Below, in pieces: positions 5,918 through 13,970 of a DNA stretch of 39,905 bases. The notes beneath the pieces are model-generated. The model did no database searches, was not told the origin of the DNA, and was given only the letters and a program-made list of their open reading frames with translations. This stretch comes from Candidatus Microbacterium stercoravium (GTDB lineage Bacteria; Actinomycetota; Actinomycetes; Actinomycetales; Microbacteriaceae), in the NCBI GenBank assembly GCA_019117025.1, contig DXAM01000140.1, positions 113,092 to 152,996 of the forward strand. Direction: 5' to 3'. Positions within the stretch are counted from its first letter, which is position 1. Every line of letters begins with the position of its first letter. A program made the position numbers and the translations under genes.

Positions 5918-7227
5918 TAGAGCTTCCCGGCCTTCTTCAGCGCGAGGTAGCGGTCGGCGATGCGCGGCGGGAGGCCCTCGGGAGTGTCGGACAGCGCCTC
6001 GGCGCCCGCGCGGCGCATCGCATGGGCGACGATCTCGGCGTCGCGCACCGTCGCCTCGGCGGATGCGGCGCGGTAGAGATCGGTGACCGATCCGTCCGAC
6101 CGCGCCGTCTCGTTGAGCGCGGCGTCGGTGACAGTGCCGACGAGCACCGTGGTCGATGCGCTCGGCAGCGCCTGCAGCCGCGTCAGGAAATCGCGAGAGC
6201 TCGACAGCGACTCCTGCGCCGTCAGGATCACGACGAGGCTCGGCCGACGGGCCAGGCGCCGCGCCTCGCCGAGGGCATGGTCCCAATCGGTGTCGATCAG
6301 CTGGGCCTCGACCGGCGCGAGCGCGTCGGACATCTCGGGCAGCAGGCGCGGCCCGCTGACCCCCGTCACGCGCGCCCTCACGACGCGGTCGTATGCCAGA
6401 ACGTGCACGTGGTCGCCCGCGCGATTCGCGAGCGCCGCGAGCAGCATCGCCGCCTCGAAGGCCGCATCGAGCCGCGTCTCGTCGCCCACGCGCGCAGCCG
6501 CGGTGCGCCCGGTGTCGATGAGGATCGTCACGTGCCGATCGCGCTCGGGCCGCCACGTGCGCAGCATCGTCGAGGTGCTGCGGGCCGTCGCCCGCCAGTC
6601 GATCGAGCGCACGTCGTCGCCGCGCACGTACTCGCGCAGCGAATCGAACTCGGTGCCCTGCCCGCGCACCTGCAGCGAGGTGGACCCGTCGAGCTCGCGG
6701 AGCCGCTGCACGCGGCTCGCCAGATGGCGCCGGGCGCGGAAGGGTGGCAGGATCCGCACGGTGCCCGGGGCGGTGAGCGAGCGCTGGCGGCCCGCGAAGC
6801 CGAGCGGGCCGAGCACGCGCAGCGTGACGAACTCGCTGCGCAGCGCGCCGCGTCGGCGGGGCCGGAGCTCGACCGTGAGCGTGCGGGACTCGCGGGGAGG
6901 GATCGCGGTGCGCGGGCGCTCCGACGGAGCGCCCGCCGTCGGCTGCCAGGCGTCGCGAACGCGCGCCCGAACCGTGCGCTCGCCGGTGTTGATCAGCTGC
7001 AGGCGCGTCGGCACGACGTCTCCGATCTTCGCTCGTGCCGGCACGTCGCGCGAGATCCGGATCGTGCCGGGCGCCGGCGCCGCCGCGAGGTCGACCGCGA
7101 CGATCGCGGCGACGAGCAGCAGCCACGCGCCGAGCACCGTCCACGCGCTGAAGCCGGCCGCGCTGAGCAGCACGACGGGCACGACGCCGACGGCGACGAG
7201 CAGGGGGAACCGGCCGGTGACGTACAC
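5917..7227 (-). CDS. DUF58 domain-containing protein
   Basis: A 436-aa protein with two N-terminal membrane helices (about 8-45) and a large cytoplasmic domain. It carries the DUF58 hallmark GTEFDSLREYVRGDDVRSID followed by WRATAR near residues 195-225. A von Willebrand A-like fold follows, beginning RHVTILIDTGRT, though the third MIDAS Ser is replaced. DUF58 proteins are regularly encoded beside MoxR ATPases and are thought to be their partners in membrane-protein or complex maturation. The start is GTG, 3 nt after the MoxR stop, and it is the last gene of a five-gene operon. Confidence 0.9.
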   Translation of the reverse strand: MYVTGRFPLLVAVGVVPVVLLSAAGFSAWTVLGAWLLLVAAIVAVDLAAAPAPGTIRISRDVPARAKIGDVVPTRLQLINTGERTVRARVRDAWQPTAGAPSERPRTAIPPRESRTLTVELRPRRRGALRSEFVTLRVLGPLGFAGRQRSLTAPGTVRILPPFRARRHLASRVQRLRELDGSTSLQVRGQGTEFDSLREYVRGDDVRSIDWRATARSTSTMLRTWRPERDRHVTILIDTGRTAAARVGDETRLDAAFEAAMLLAALANRAGDHVHVLAYDRVVRARVTGVSGPRLLPEMSDALAPVEAQLIDTDWDHALGEARRLARRPSLVVILTAQESLSSSRDFLTRLQALPSASTTVLVGTVTDAALNETARSDGSVTDLYRAASAEATVRDAEIVAHAMRRAGAEALSDTPEGLPPRIADRYLALKKAGKL

Positions 7228-7230
7228 GGC

Positions 7231-8265
7231 TCAGCGCGGGACGGGCGTCTGCCGCAGCACCGAGGCGAGCACCGCGTCGACCGACACGCCCTCGATCTCG
7301 GCATCGGGCCGCAGCTGGATGCGGTGGCGCCAGACCGGCGTCAGCATCGCCTGCACGTGGTCGGGGGTGATCGCCGGGTAGCCGCCGAGCCACGCCCAGG
7401 CCTTCGACGCGGCGAGCAGCGCCGTCGCGGCGCGCGGGCTCGCGCCCACCTCCACCGAGGCGGCGGCGCGCGTGGCGCGTGCGAGATCGACGATGTAGGC
7501 GAGCACGTCCTCGGTCGCCGTGATCCCGTCGACCGAGTCCTGCGCGTCGCGGATCTCCTCGGGCGTCACGGCCTGCTCGATCCGGTCGAGGTCGCGCGGC
7601 GTGAACCCGGCGGCATGGCGGCGCAGCACGTCGACCTCGGCATCGCGCTCGGGCACGCGGATCGTGAGCTTCACGAGGAATCGGTCGAGCTGGGCCTCGG
7701 GCAGCTGGTAGGTGCCTTCGTGCTCGATGGGGTTCTGCGTCGCGGCGACGAGGAAGGGCTCGGGAAGGGCGCGCGTGACGCCGTCGCTCGACACCTGGCG
7801 CTCCTCCATCGCCTCGAGCAGGGCCGACTGCGTCTTCGGCGGCGTGCGGTTGATCTCGTCGGCGAGCAGCACGTTGGTGAACACCGGTCCCTCGCGGAAC
7901 TCGAACTCGCCGCTCTTCGCGTCGTAGATGAGCGAGCCCGACACGTCGCCCGGCATGAGATCGGGGGTGAACTGCACGCGCTTCGTGTCGAGGCCGAGCG
8001 CCTTGCTGAAGCTGCGCACCAGCAGCGTCTTCGCGACGCCGGGCACGCCCTCGATCAGCGCATGTCCGCGCGCGAGCAGGGCGATCAGCAGGCCGCTGAC
8101 CGCGCCGTCCTGACCGACGACGGCCTTGCCCACCTCAGTCCGCACGCGGCCGACGGCCTCGCGCAGACGCGCGGCGTCGGGACCGGTGCGCTCCGGCGCC
8201 GGCGGCTGCGGGTCTGCGGGGCGGGGGGAGTGCGGTGCGGCGGGGGCGGGCGTGGGGTCAGTCAT
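7231..8265 (-). CDS. MoxR-family AAA+ ATPase
   Basis: A 344-aa AAA+ protein. A Pro-rich N-terminus of about 28 residues precedes the core. Walker A is GVPGVAKT (73-80), Walker B NVLLADEINR (131-140), and sensor 1 lies in LVAATQNPIEHEGTYQLPEAQ, a MoxR signature. The lid domain follows, with ASPRAATALL as the sensor 2 region. MoxR ATPases act as chaperones that assemble or activate VWA- or DUF58-containing partners. It overlaps the DUF4350 stop by ATGA and is followed 3 nt later by DUF58. The operon order DUF4129-DUF4350-MoxR-DUF58 is typical of Actinobacteria. Confidence 0.93.
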   Translation of the reverse strand: MTDPTPAPAAPHSPRPADPQPPAPERTGPDAARLREAVGRVRTEVGKAVVGQDGAVSGLLIALLARGHALIEGVPGVAKTLLVRSFSKALGLDTKRVQFTPDLMPGDVSGSLIYDAKSGEFEFREGPVFTNVLLADEINRTPPKTQSALLEAMEERQVSSDGVTRALPEPFLVAATQNPIEHEGTYQLPEAQLDRFLVKLTIRVPERDAEVDVLRRHAAGFTPRDLDRIEQAVTPEEIRDAQDSVDGITATEDVLAYIVDLARATRAAASVEVGASPRAATALLAASKAWAWLGGYPAITPDHVQAMLTPVWRHRIQLRPDAEIEGVSVDAVLASVLRQTPVPR

Positions 8266-9446
8266 CGTGTGCGTCCTTCCCAGGGATCGATGGACTCGAG
8301 AGCGGATTCGATCTCGCGCAGGCGCGCTCCGAGATCGGCGAACAGGGCATCGTCGGTCGGCACGGCGGTCAGGGCGTCGAAGACGGGGCGCGGATCGCGT
8401 CCGAGCGCGCCCGCGACCGCGCGGGCCAGGGTCTCGGGATCCGCGTCGCGGGGGAGCGAGAGCCGCTTCGCCATGCGGGCGGAGGCGCCCCGTCGCAGTG
8501 CGTCGAGCGCGTGCGCCGGGTCACCGGCCGCGCGGTAGAGCCGGGCGCGGCCCTCGAGGGTCTCGCTGGCGCGCACCGTGACGGGCAGCGTCTCGGCGAC
8601 GAGCGGGCCGAAGCGGCGCCCGCGCCATACCATGGCGGCGATCGCGACGAGCAGCGCGAGCACGATCGACGGCGTCACCCAGCCCGGAACGAAGTCGGCG
8701 ATCGACGTCGGCGCCCCGTTCATCCCCGCATCGGCGGGTGCCGGCGCATACCAGACGACAGCGTCGCCGGATCCGAGCAGCCCGAGCGCGAGCGCGGCGT
8801 TGCCCGCGGACGCGAGGTTCTCGTTCGCGAGCAGGGCCTCGCCGTCGACGATGGTGACGGTTCCGCCGCCCTCGGTGTCGCCGCGCACGAGGACGAAGCC
8901 GTCGTCGATCGGGTAGCAGCCCGTCGCGCCGTCGGGCGCCGTGTATGCCTCGCCGGCGATGATCTCGCCGGCGTTGTCGGCGGCGGGAACGGAGCATCCG
9001 GGGGAGACGGGATCCGCAGAGCCGGGGCCCGCGTATTCGATTCCGGGGATGACGGCCTCGAACGATGCGATGTCGCCGGCCAGGATCACGGTCTCCCGTG
9101 CCTCGGCGGCCAACTCGCGCAGGATGTCGACGTCGAGCCCCCAGGCATCGGTGACGACGAGCGTCGCGTTCGGCGTGAGAGCCGAGCGCGCCGCGTCTTC
9201 GCTGTCGGCGGTCTTCACCGGCACGCCCTGCTGCTCTTCGAGGAGCGTCGTGACGGCCCGTGCTCCGTCGTACCGGGGGCTGTCGGCGCCGAGCGGATCC
9301 GGCGCGTTCCACTCCGCCTCGACGGCGAACATGATCGTTCCGGTGACGAGGACCACGGCGACGATCGCGATCCAGCTCCACGCGCGTCGCGCGCGCGAGG
9401 TGCGCGGCGCGCGCTCCGATGCGTCGGTCGTGGCGATCAGGCTCAT
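8262..9446 (-). CDS. DUF4350 domain-containing membrane protein
   Basis: A 394-aa protein with an N-terminal membrane helix (about 22-46) and an extracytoplasmic domain in which DUF4350 covers roughly 60-250, including RYDGARAVTTLLEEQQ and LVVTDAWGLD. A second membrane helix (about 250-270, PSIVLALLVAIAAMVW) and a cytoplasmic helical tail follow. The fold is related to glutamine-amidotransferase-like GATase domains, but no catalytic residues can be assigned. Function unknown; it is a standard member of the actinobacterial MoxR cluster. The start overlaps the DUF4129 stop (ATGA), and its own stop overlaps the MoxR start. Confidence 0.87.
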   Translation of the reverse strand: MSLIATTDASERAPRTSRARRAWSWIAIVAVVLVTGTIMFAVEAEWNAPDPLGADSPRYDGARAVTTLLEEQQGVPVKTADSEDAARSALTPNATLVVTDAWGLDVDILRELAAEARETVILAGDIASFEAVIPGIEYAGPGSADPVSPGCSVPAADNAGEIIAGEAYTAPDGATGCYPIDDGFVLVRGDTEGGGTVTIVDGEALLANENLASAGNAALALGLLGSGDAVVWYAPAPADAGMNGAPTSIADFVPGWVTPSIVLALLVAIAAMVWRGRRFGPLVAETLPVTVRASETLEGRARLYRAAGDPAHALDALRRGASARMAKRLSLPRDADPETLARAVAGALGRDPRPVFDALTAVPTDDALFADLGARLREIESALESIDPWEGRTR

Positions 9447-10093
9447 GAGAACGCTGCCTCGGCGATCTTCGCCGGCCGCGAGGCCGCGATCGCGCTGTCG
9501 AGCGATGCGAGCCGCTGGGCCGCGGCGCGCGTACCGGGGCGGCGCAGGTAGCGCACGTCGTCGAAGTCGCGGCCCGCGGCGGTGAGGTCGCCGGCCTGCT
9601 CGGGGAAGTGCTCCTGCGCCGCGGCGGCGAAGGCGTGCGCGGTCATGCCCGGGGGAGCATGGATGATGCCGCGCTCGTCGAGAGCACGTGCGACGGCGCG
9701 GAAGCGCAGGATGATCGCCGCGTCCCAGTCCTCCGATTCGGCCGCGGTGCGCGCCGCGAGCCGGAGCTCGTCGGCGGTGCGCTCATCCGCATCGAAGACG
9801 GCCGCCGAGGAGGCCCGCGGTGCACGGTGGTCGCCCCGGGGCGCGCCCCAGATCACGAACGCGACGACGATCGCAGCGACGATGATCACGACGATCAGCA
9901 CGGTCCAGATGGGGCTCCACGCCGCACCGGTGGTGTCCGGATTGAACAGATCGATGAAGAACTGGCCGATCGCGCGCGCCGCGCGGTCGAACAGCGTGGG
10001 CTCCGCCTCGCGATATTCGGCCTTCTCGAGTTCGCGCTCGGCCCACTCCCGCGCCTCGTCGGCGTCGGGGAGCGCCATGCCCGGTCGGATCAT
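9443..10093 (-). CDS. DUF4129 domain-containing membrane protein
   Basis: A 216-aa protein with an acidic/basic N-terminal stretch, one membrane helix (about 64-85, a run of Val and Ile) and a C-terminal cytoplasmic DUF4129 domain (about 135-205). LRFRAVARALDERGII and the closing DFDDVRYLRRPGT are the recognizable blocks. In larger proteins of other bacteria this domain is fused to transglutaminase-like modules; here it stands alone. It lies within the MoxR operon, overlapping genes on both sides by ATGA. Confidence 0.87.
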   Translation of the reverse strand: MIRPGMALPDADEAREWAERELEKAEYREAEPTLFDRAARAIGQFFIDLFNPDTTGAAWSPIWTVLIVVIIVAAIVVAFVIWGAPRGDHRAPRASSAAVFDADERTADELRLAARTAAESEDWDAAIILRFRAVARALDERGIIHAPPGMTAHAFAAAAQEHFPEQAGDLTAAGRDFDDVRYLRRPGTRAAAQRLASLDSAIAASRPAKIAEAAFS

Positions 10094-11517
10094 ACGGGCG
10101 GTGCCGGCGGCGGCTCGGGCGCCGCGGGATCGGGCGGCGACTGCGGGGGCGCCGGCTTCGGCGGCACGGCCGCGTCGTCACCGGATCGGGGCGCGACGTG
10201 CGGGTCGGGAGAGGGGACCGGGCCGGGCGCGCTGCCGGGCTGCGGCGGAGCGGAGGGATGCGTTCCCTGCGGCGCCGCGTACGGCTGCGCGGGCGGTGCG
10301 TAGCCCTGCGGCGGCGCATACCCCGGCTGCGCCGGCGGATACCCCTGCGGCTGTGGTGCGTAGCCGGGCTGGGCCGGCGGATACCCCGGGGGCTGTGGTG
10401 CGTAGCCGGGCTGCGCAGGCGGGTGCCCCGGCTGCGCGTGCGGGCGGCCCGCGGCGTACGGCGACGGCGCCGCGTCGGGGATGTAGGTGTACGGATCCTC
10501 GCCGCCGCCGGCCTCGACGTACCGCCGCATGCGCATGTCGATGCCCTCGTCGCGCATGCGGGCATCGATGTAGCAGAGCGTGCCGCCCGCCCCGATGACG
10601 ATCGTCATGATCGAGGCGACGGCGAACATGAGCACGAACGCGAGGATGGAGGCGACGCCGGCGACGATGGCGACGGCGGTGACATCCTCGCCGGCGACCC
10701 CGAGCGGCACGAGCACACCCATGACCATCGGCAGGAAGATCGACAGGATGCTCGAGATGAGGCTGGAGGCGACGTTGGTGATGAGGAAGAGCAGGATCAG
10801 AACGCCGAACGTCGGCCAGAACCGGCCGCGGGTGAGGCGCCACGAGCGTGAGATCGCGCGGAACGGGCCGAGCCCCTCGAGCACGATGGCGGGCTGAGCC
10901 AGGTACAGCTTCGTGCCGAGCCACGCGTACAGCACTGCGCCGCCGGCGAGCGACAGGAGCCCGACGATCACCGCGAAGATGTAGGCGGCGGGCGAACCGA
11001 TGAGGGCGATCAGGATCGTGGGGGCCGCCAGCGCCGCGACGGCGACCGTCGTCGCGAGCCCGATGAGCAGCGAGTAGCCGACGAGCCGCCAGAACGCGGG
11101 CCGCACGCGGCGCCACAGCACGCTCAGCCGGGATTTCTCGGCGAGCGACGCGTGCGCGACCTCGGCGACCACGATCCCCTGCGCGATCACGGAGACCGCC
11201 ATGAGCAGGATCGCGAGCAGGAGCGAGCTGAGGATGACGATCGCCGTGCCGCCCGCCATGAGCTCGTCGAACTCCGGTGAGAATTCCGGCACCGTCATCG
11301 CGCGCGAGAACGCCGCGAAGGTGATGACGCCGATGGCGACCATGTAGAGCACCATCGCGAGCGTCTGCACGCCCACGACGAAGAGCAGCAGGACGCGCGG
11401 ATTGCCCTTCAGCACGGCGAAGGATCTGCCGAGGATCGTGCCGAATCCGAGAGGATACAGCGGAATGAGACCCTGGCGAGGAGCTGGAGTCCAGCCCTGA
11501 GAAACGCGATCTGTCAC
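10090..11517 (-). CDS. Glycerophosphoryl diester phosphodiesterase membrane-domain-like protein with Pro/Gln/Tyr repeat tail
   Basis: A 475-aa polytopic protein. Residues about 40-320 contain six or so hydrophobic segments typical of the membrane domain sometimes fused to glycerophosphodiester phosphodiesterases (PF10110-like), but no phosphodiesterase catalytic domain is present. The last 129 residues (347-475) are a low-complexity Pro/Ala/Gln/Tyr tail with three 14-residue repeats built on PPAQPGYAPQP. I chose the GTG at 11517 because GGGAGGA lies 9 nt upstream; a longer frame to 11601 would run into the mtrA start. It is the first gene of the MoxR operon and divergent from mtrA. The tail could bind cell-wall or protein partners, which is inference. 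Confidence 0.82.
   Translation of the reverse strand: MTDRVSQGWTPAPRQGLIPLYPLGFGTILGRSFAVLKGNPRVLLLFVVGVQTLAMVLYMVAIGVITFAAFSRAMTVPEFSPEFDELMAGGTAIVILSSLLLAILLMAVSVIAQGIVVAEVAHASLAEKSRLSVLWRRVRPAFWRLVGYSLLIGLATTVAVAALAAPTILIALIGSPAAYIFAVIVGLLSLAGGAVLYAWLGTKLYLAQPAIVLEGLGPFRAISRSWRLTRGRFWPTFGVLILLFLITNVASSLISSILSIFLPMVMGVLVPLGVAGEDVTAVAIVAGVASILAFVLMFAVASIMTIVIGAGGTLCYIDARMRDEGIDMRMRRYVEAGGGEDPYTYIPDAAPSPYAAGRPHAQPGHPPAQPGYAPQPPGYPPAQPGYAPQPQGYPPAQPGYAPPQGYAPPAQPYAAPQGTHPSAPPQPGSAPGPVPSPDPHVAPRSGDDAAVPPKPAPPQSPPDPAAPEPPPAPPV
10309..10431 (-). repeat. Three 42-bp tandem repeats coding for a 14-residue Pro-rich unit
   Basis: The units read PGHPPAQPGYAPQP, PGYPPAQPGYAPQP and QGYPPAQPGYAPP. At DNA level the string ctgtggtgcgtagccgggct recurs exactly 42 bp apart (10351 and 10393), so the array is a true DNA repeat and not only compositional bias. 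Unit number may vary between strains. Confidence 0.8.
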
Positions 11518-11553
11518 GGTGAATGTCCTCCCGCCACCATCGTTCCACACACA

Positions 11554-11579
11554 GCGCGCCGGGGAGCGATCCGGCGCGC
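11554..11579. promoter_or_regulatory. Inverted repeat across the mtrA -35 region
   Basis: GCGCGCCGG (11554-11562) and CCGGCGCGC (11571-11579) are exact complements around an 8-nt centre that covers where the -35 of the mtrA promoter would be. It is a candidate operator or, on RNA of the divergent gene, a leader hairpin. Confidence 0.4.
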
Positions 11580-11586
11580 AGCCGGA

Positions 11587-11592
11587 TAGGCT
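11587..11592 (+). promoter_or_regulatory. -10 element of leaderless mtrA promoter
   Basis: TAGGCT ends 7 nt before the ATG at 11600. No Shine-Dalgarno sequence lies between them. Confidence 0.55.
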
Positions 11593-11599
11593 CGACACC

Positions 11600-12280
11600 A
11601 TGACAGGTCACATTCTCGTGGTCGACGACGATACCGCGCTCGCGGAGATGATCGGCATCGTCCTGAAGAGCGATGGCTTCGGCACGGCGTTCTGCTACGA
11701 CGGCGCGAAGGCGTTCGACACCTGGCGCGCCGAGAAGCCCGACCTCGTGCTGCTCGACCTCATGCTGCCGGGCAAGGACGGCATCGAGATCTGTCGCGAG
11801 ATCCGGGCCGAGTCGGGCGTTCCCGTCATCATGCTGACCGCGCGCTCCGACACGACCGATGTCGTCTCGGGCCTCGAAGCGGGCGCCGACGACTACATCG
11901 TCAAACCCTTCAATCCGAAGGAGCTCGTGGCGCGCATCCGCACGCGCCTGCGTCCGCCGACTCCCGATACCCAGGCCAGTCTGCGCATCGGCGACGTGTC
12001 GATCGACGTGGCGGCGCACGAAGTGCGCCGCGGCGACGACCTCATCTCGCTGACGCCGCTCGAGTTCGAACTGCTCGTCGCGCTCGCTTCGAAGCCGCAG
12101 CAGGTGTTCACCCGCGAGCAGCTGCTCGAGCAGGTGTGGGGGTATCACTACAAGGCCGACACCCGCCTCGTCAACGTGCACGTTCAGCGCCTGCGCTCCA
12201 AGGTCGAGATCGACCCCGACAACCCGCGCGTCGTCATGACGGTGCGCGGCGTCGGCTACCGCGCCGGCGCCGTCTCCTGA
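11600..12280 (+). CDS. mtrA: Response regulator MtrA
   Basis: A 226-aa OmpR/PhoB-type response regulator. The receiver domain (1-120) has the acidic pocket Asp9-Asp10-Asp11, the phospho-acceptor Asp53 in LVLLDLMLPGKDG, the conserved Thr in IMLTAR and the Lys in DYIVKPF. The C-terminal winged helix (about 130-225) ends in VRGVGYRAG. High similarity to mycobacterial MtrA and the following mtrB and lpqB make the assignment firm. MtrA controls genes for cell-wall turnover, division and osmotic response in Actinobacteria, and dnaA or cell-cycle genes in some. The start is the ATG of MTGHILVVDDD; an upstream in-frame start at 11519 would lie in the divergent promoter region. Confidence 0.96.
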   Translation: MTGHILVVDDDTALAEMIGIVLKSDGFGTAFCYDGAKAFDTWRAEKPDLVLLDLMLPGKDGIEICREIRAESGVPVIMLTARSDTTDVVSGLEAGADDYIVKPFNPKELVARIRTRLRPPTPDTQASLRIGDVSIDVAAHEVRRGDDLISLTPLEFELLVALASKPQQVFTREQLLEQVWGYHYKADTRLVNVHVQRLRSKVEIDPDNPRVVMTVRGVGYRAGAVS

Positions 12281-12287
12281 CCCACCC

Positions 12288-13970
12288 ATGACCGGCGCGC
12301 GTACGGATCGGCGCGGCACGCTGAGGCCGGTCCGCCTCCTCCAGCGCCCCCTGCACGCCTGGCGCGTGTCGCTGCTGTTCCGCACGGTCGTGATGGCGAC
12401 CGTGGCGACGACCGTCGCCATCATCATCGCCACAGTATGGGCCGCTCTCGCGATCCAATCCGATCTGTACAGCGCCCGCACCGTGCAGGTCGAAGAGGAC
12501 ACGAAGCGCGCGATCGACTTCACACAGGAGAACCTGTACAACGCCGCGCCCGCGACCGACCGCGCGGCGATCCAGTCGCTGTGGCAATCGATGCTCAAGG
12601 ACTTCGAGGCGTCGTCGTCGACGCGGCTGATCGTCGGCGGTCCGATCCCGGGGCTGACGAACGATGACGCGCCGTCCGCGTTCAAGGCGAGCAGCGAGGT
12701 GTTCGATGCGTCGCTCGTGCCCGACGGCCTGCGCGAACAGGTGCGCACCGTGCCCGAGACGCAGTGGCTGCAGCCGATCGGCCTCCCGGGCGTCGACGGG
12801 CGCACAGTTCCGGCCATCGTCGTGGGCCAGCAGATCCAGCTGCCGCCCGTCGGGTCGTACGAGATCTACTTCGCCTACCCGCTCACCGACGTCGTCGAGA
12901 CGCTCGCCTTCGTGCAGGGCGCGCTGGCGTTCACCGGCATCGCGCTCGTCGTGATCATGGGCGCGATCGTGTGGCTCGTGATGCGGTCGGTCGTCGCGCC
13001 CGTCGTCGACGTCTCGCGCGCGAGCGCGCGCTTCGCCGACGGCGACCTGTCGGCGCGGCTGGTCGAGAGCGGCGAGGACGAGCTCGCGGTGCTGTCGCGA
13101 TCGTTCAACCAGATGGCCGACAGCATCGAGAACCAGATCCGCGAGCTGGCCGACCTCTCGCTCGTGCAGCAGCGATTCGTCTCCGACGTCTCCCACGAGC
13201 TGCGCACGCCGCTGACGACGATCCAGCTCGCCGCCGAGGTGCTGCACGGCGACCGCGAAACGTTCGAGCCGATCGCCGCGCGGTCGGCCGAGCTCCTGCA
13301 CGACCAGGTCGCCCGCTTCGAGCAGCTGCTCACCGACCTGCTCGAGATCAGCAGGTACGACGCCGGGTCGGTCGAGCTCGAGCGCGAAGAGATCAGCATG
13401 AGCGATGTCGCGGAGCAGGTCGCGGAGTCGATGCGGCAGATCGCCTGGCAGAACGACACCGAGCTGCGCTTCCGCGGCGCCGACGGCGACGATGTGATCC
13501 TGATGGATCCGCGCCGCATCCGCCGCATCCTGCGCAACCTCGTCGGCAACGCGATCGAGCACGGCGAGCATCGTGCGGTCTTCGTCACGGTCGCGCAGAA
13601 CGACACGGCCGTGTCGGTCGGCGTGCGCGATCAGGGCCTGGGCATGCGCCCCGAGCACGTCGAGCGGGTCTTCGACCGGTTCTGGCGGGCCGATCCGTCG
13701 CGCCAGCGCACGCTCGGCGGCACGGGCCTCGGGCTGGCGATCGCACTCGGCGATGCCCGACTGCACGACGGCGGGATCGACGTCTGGTCGGAGGTCGGCG
13801 TGGGCACGCATTTCGTGCTGACGCTGCCGCGCACGCCCGATGCGGGCGACGTGGTGCCGCCCATCACGGCCCAGCCGACCGACCAGCTGACCCGTGGCGA
13901 CCTGCGCGCCGGCAACGGATCCGATACCGAGACGCTGGTGGTCATGCACCGGCCGGAGGACGACTCATGA
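12288..13970 (+). CDS. mtrB: Sensor histidine kinase MtrB
   Basis: A 560-aa membrane sensor kinase, 7 nt after mtrA. It has two membrane helices (about 28-55 and 210-235) flanking an extracytoplasmic sensor domain, a HAMP domain (about 235-290), and a dimerization domain with phospho-acceptor His303 in SDVSHELRTPL. The ATPase domain has N-box NLVGNAIEHGEH, G1 VRDQGLGM and G2 GGTGLGLAIA. It phosphorylates MtrA, and in relatives its activity is modulated by the lipoprotein LpqB encoded next. The stop overlaps the lpqB start by ATGA, so the three genes form one transcription and translation unit. Confidence 0.95.
   Translation: MTGARTDRRGTLRPVRLLQRPLHAWRVSLLFRTVVMATVATTVAIIIATVWAALAIQSDLYSARTVQVEEDTKRAIDFTQENLYNAAPATDRAAIQSLWQSMLKDFEASSSTRLIVGGPIPGLTNDDAPSAFKASSEVFDASLVPDGLREQVRTVPETQWLQPIGLPGVDGRTVPAIVVGQQIQLPPVGSYEIYFAYPLTDVVETLAFVQGALAFTGIALVVIMGAIVWLVMRSVVAPVVDVSRASARFADGDLSARLVESGEDELAVLSRSFNQMADSIENQIRELADLSLVQQRFVSDVSHELRTPLTTIQLAAEVLHGDRETFEPIAARSAELLHDQVARFEQLLTDLLEISRYDAGSVELEREEISMSDVAEQVAESMRQIAWQNDTELRFRGADGDDVILMDPRRIRRILRNLVGNAIEHGEHRAVFVTVAQNDTAVSVGVRDQGLGMRPEHVERVFDRFWRADPSRQRTLGGTGLGLAIALGDARLHDGGIDVWSEVGVGTHFVLTLPRTPDAGDVVPPITAQPTDQLTRGDLRAGNGSDTETLVVMHRPEDDS

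Noticed and set aside
10309..10431. Possible CRISPR-like regular repeats
   Set aside because: Units of 42 bp are contiguous, translate to a Pro-rich protein repeat in frame, and have no unique spacers.
10178..12817. An 879-codon minus-strand frame spanning mtrA and the membrane gene
   Set aside because: It crosses two well-supported genes and their promoters in another frame; shadow of real coding sequence.
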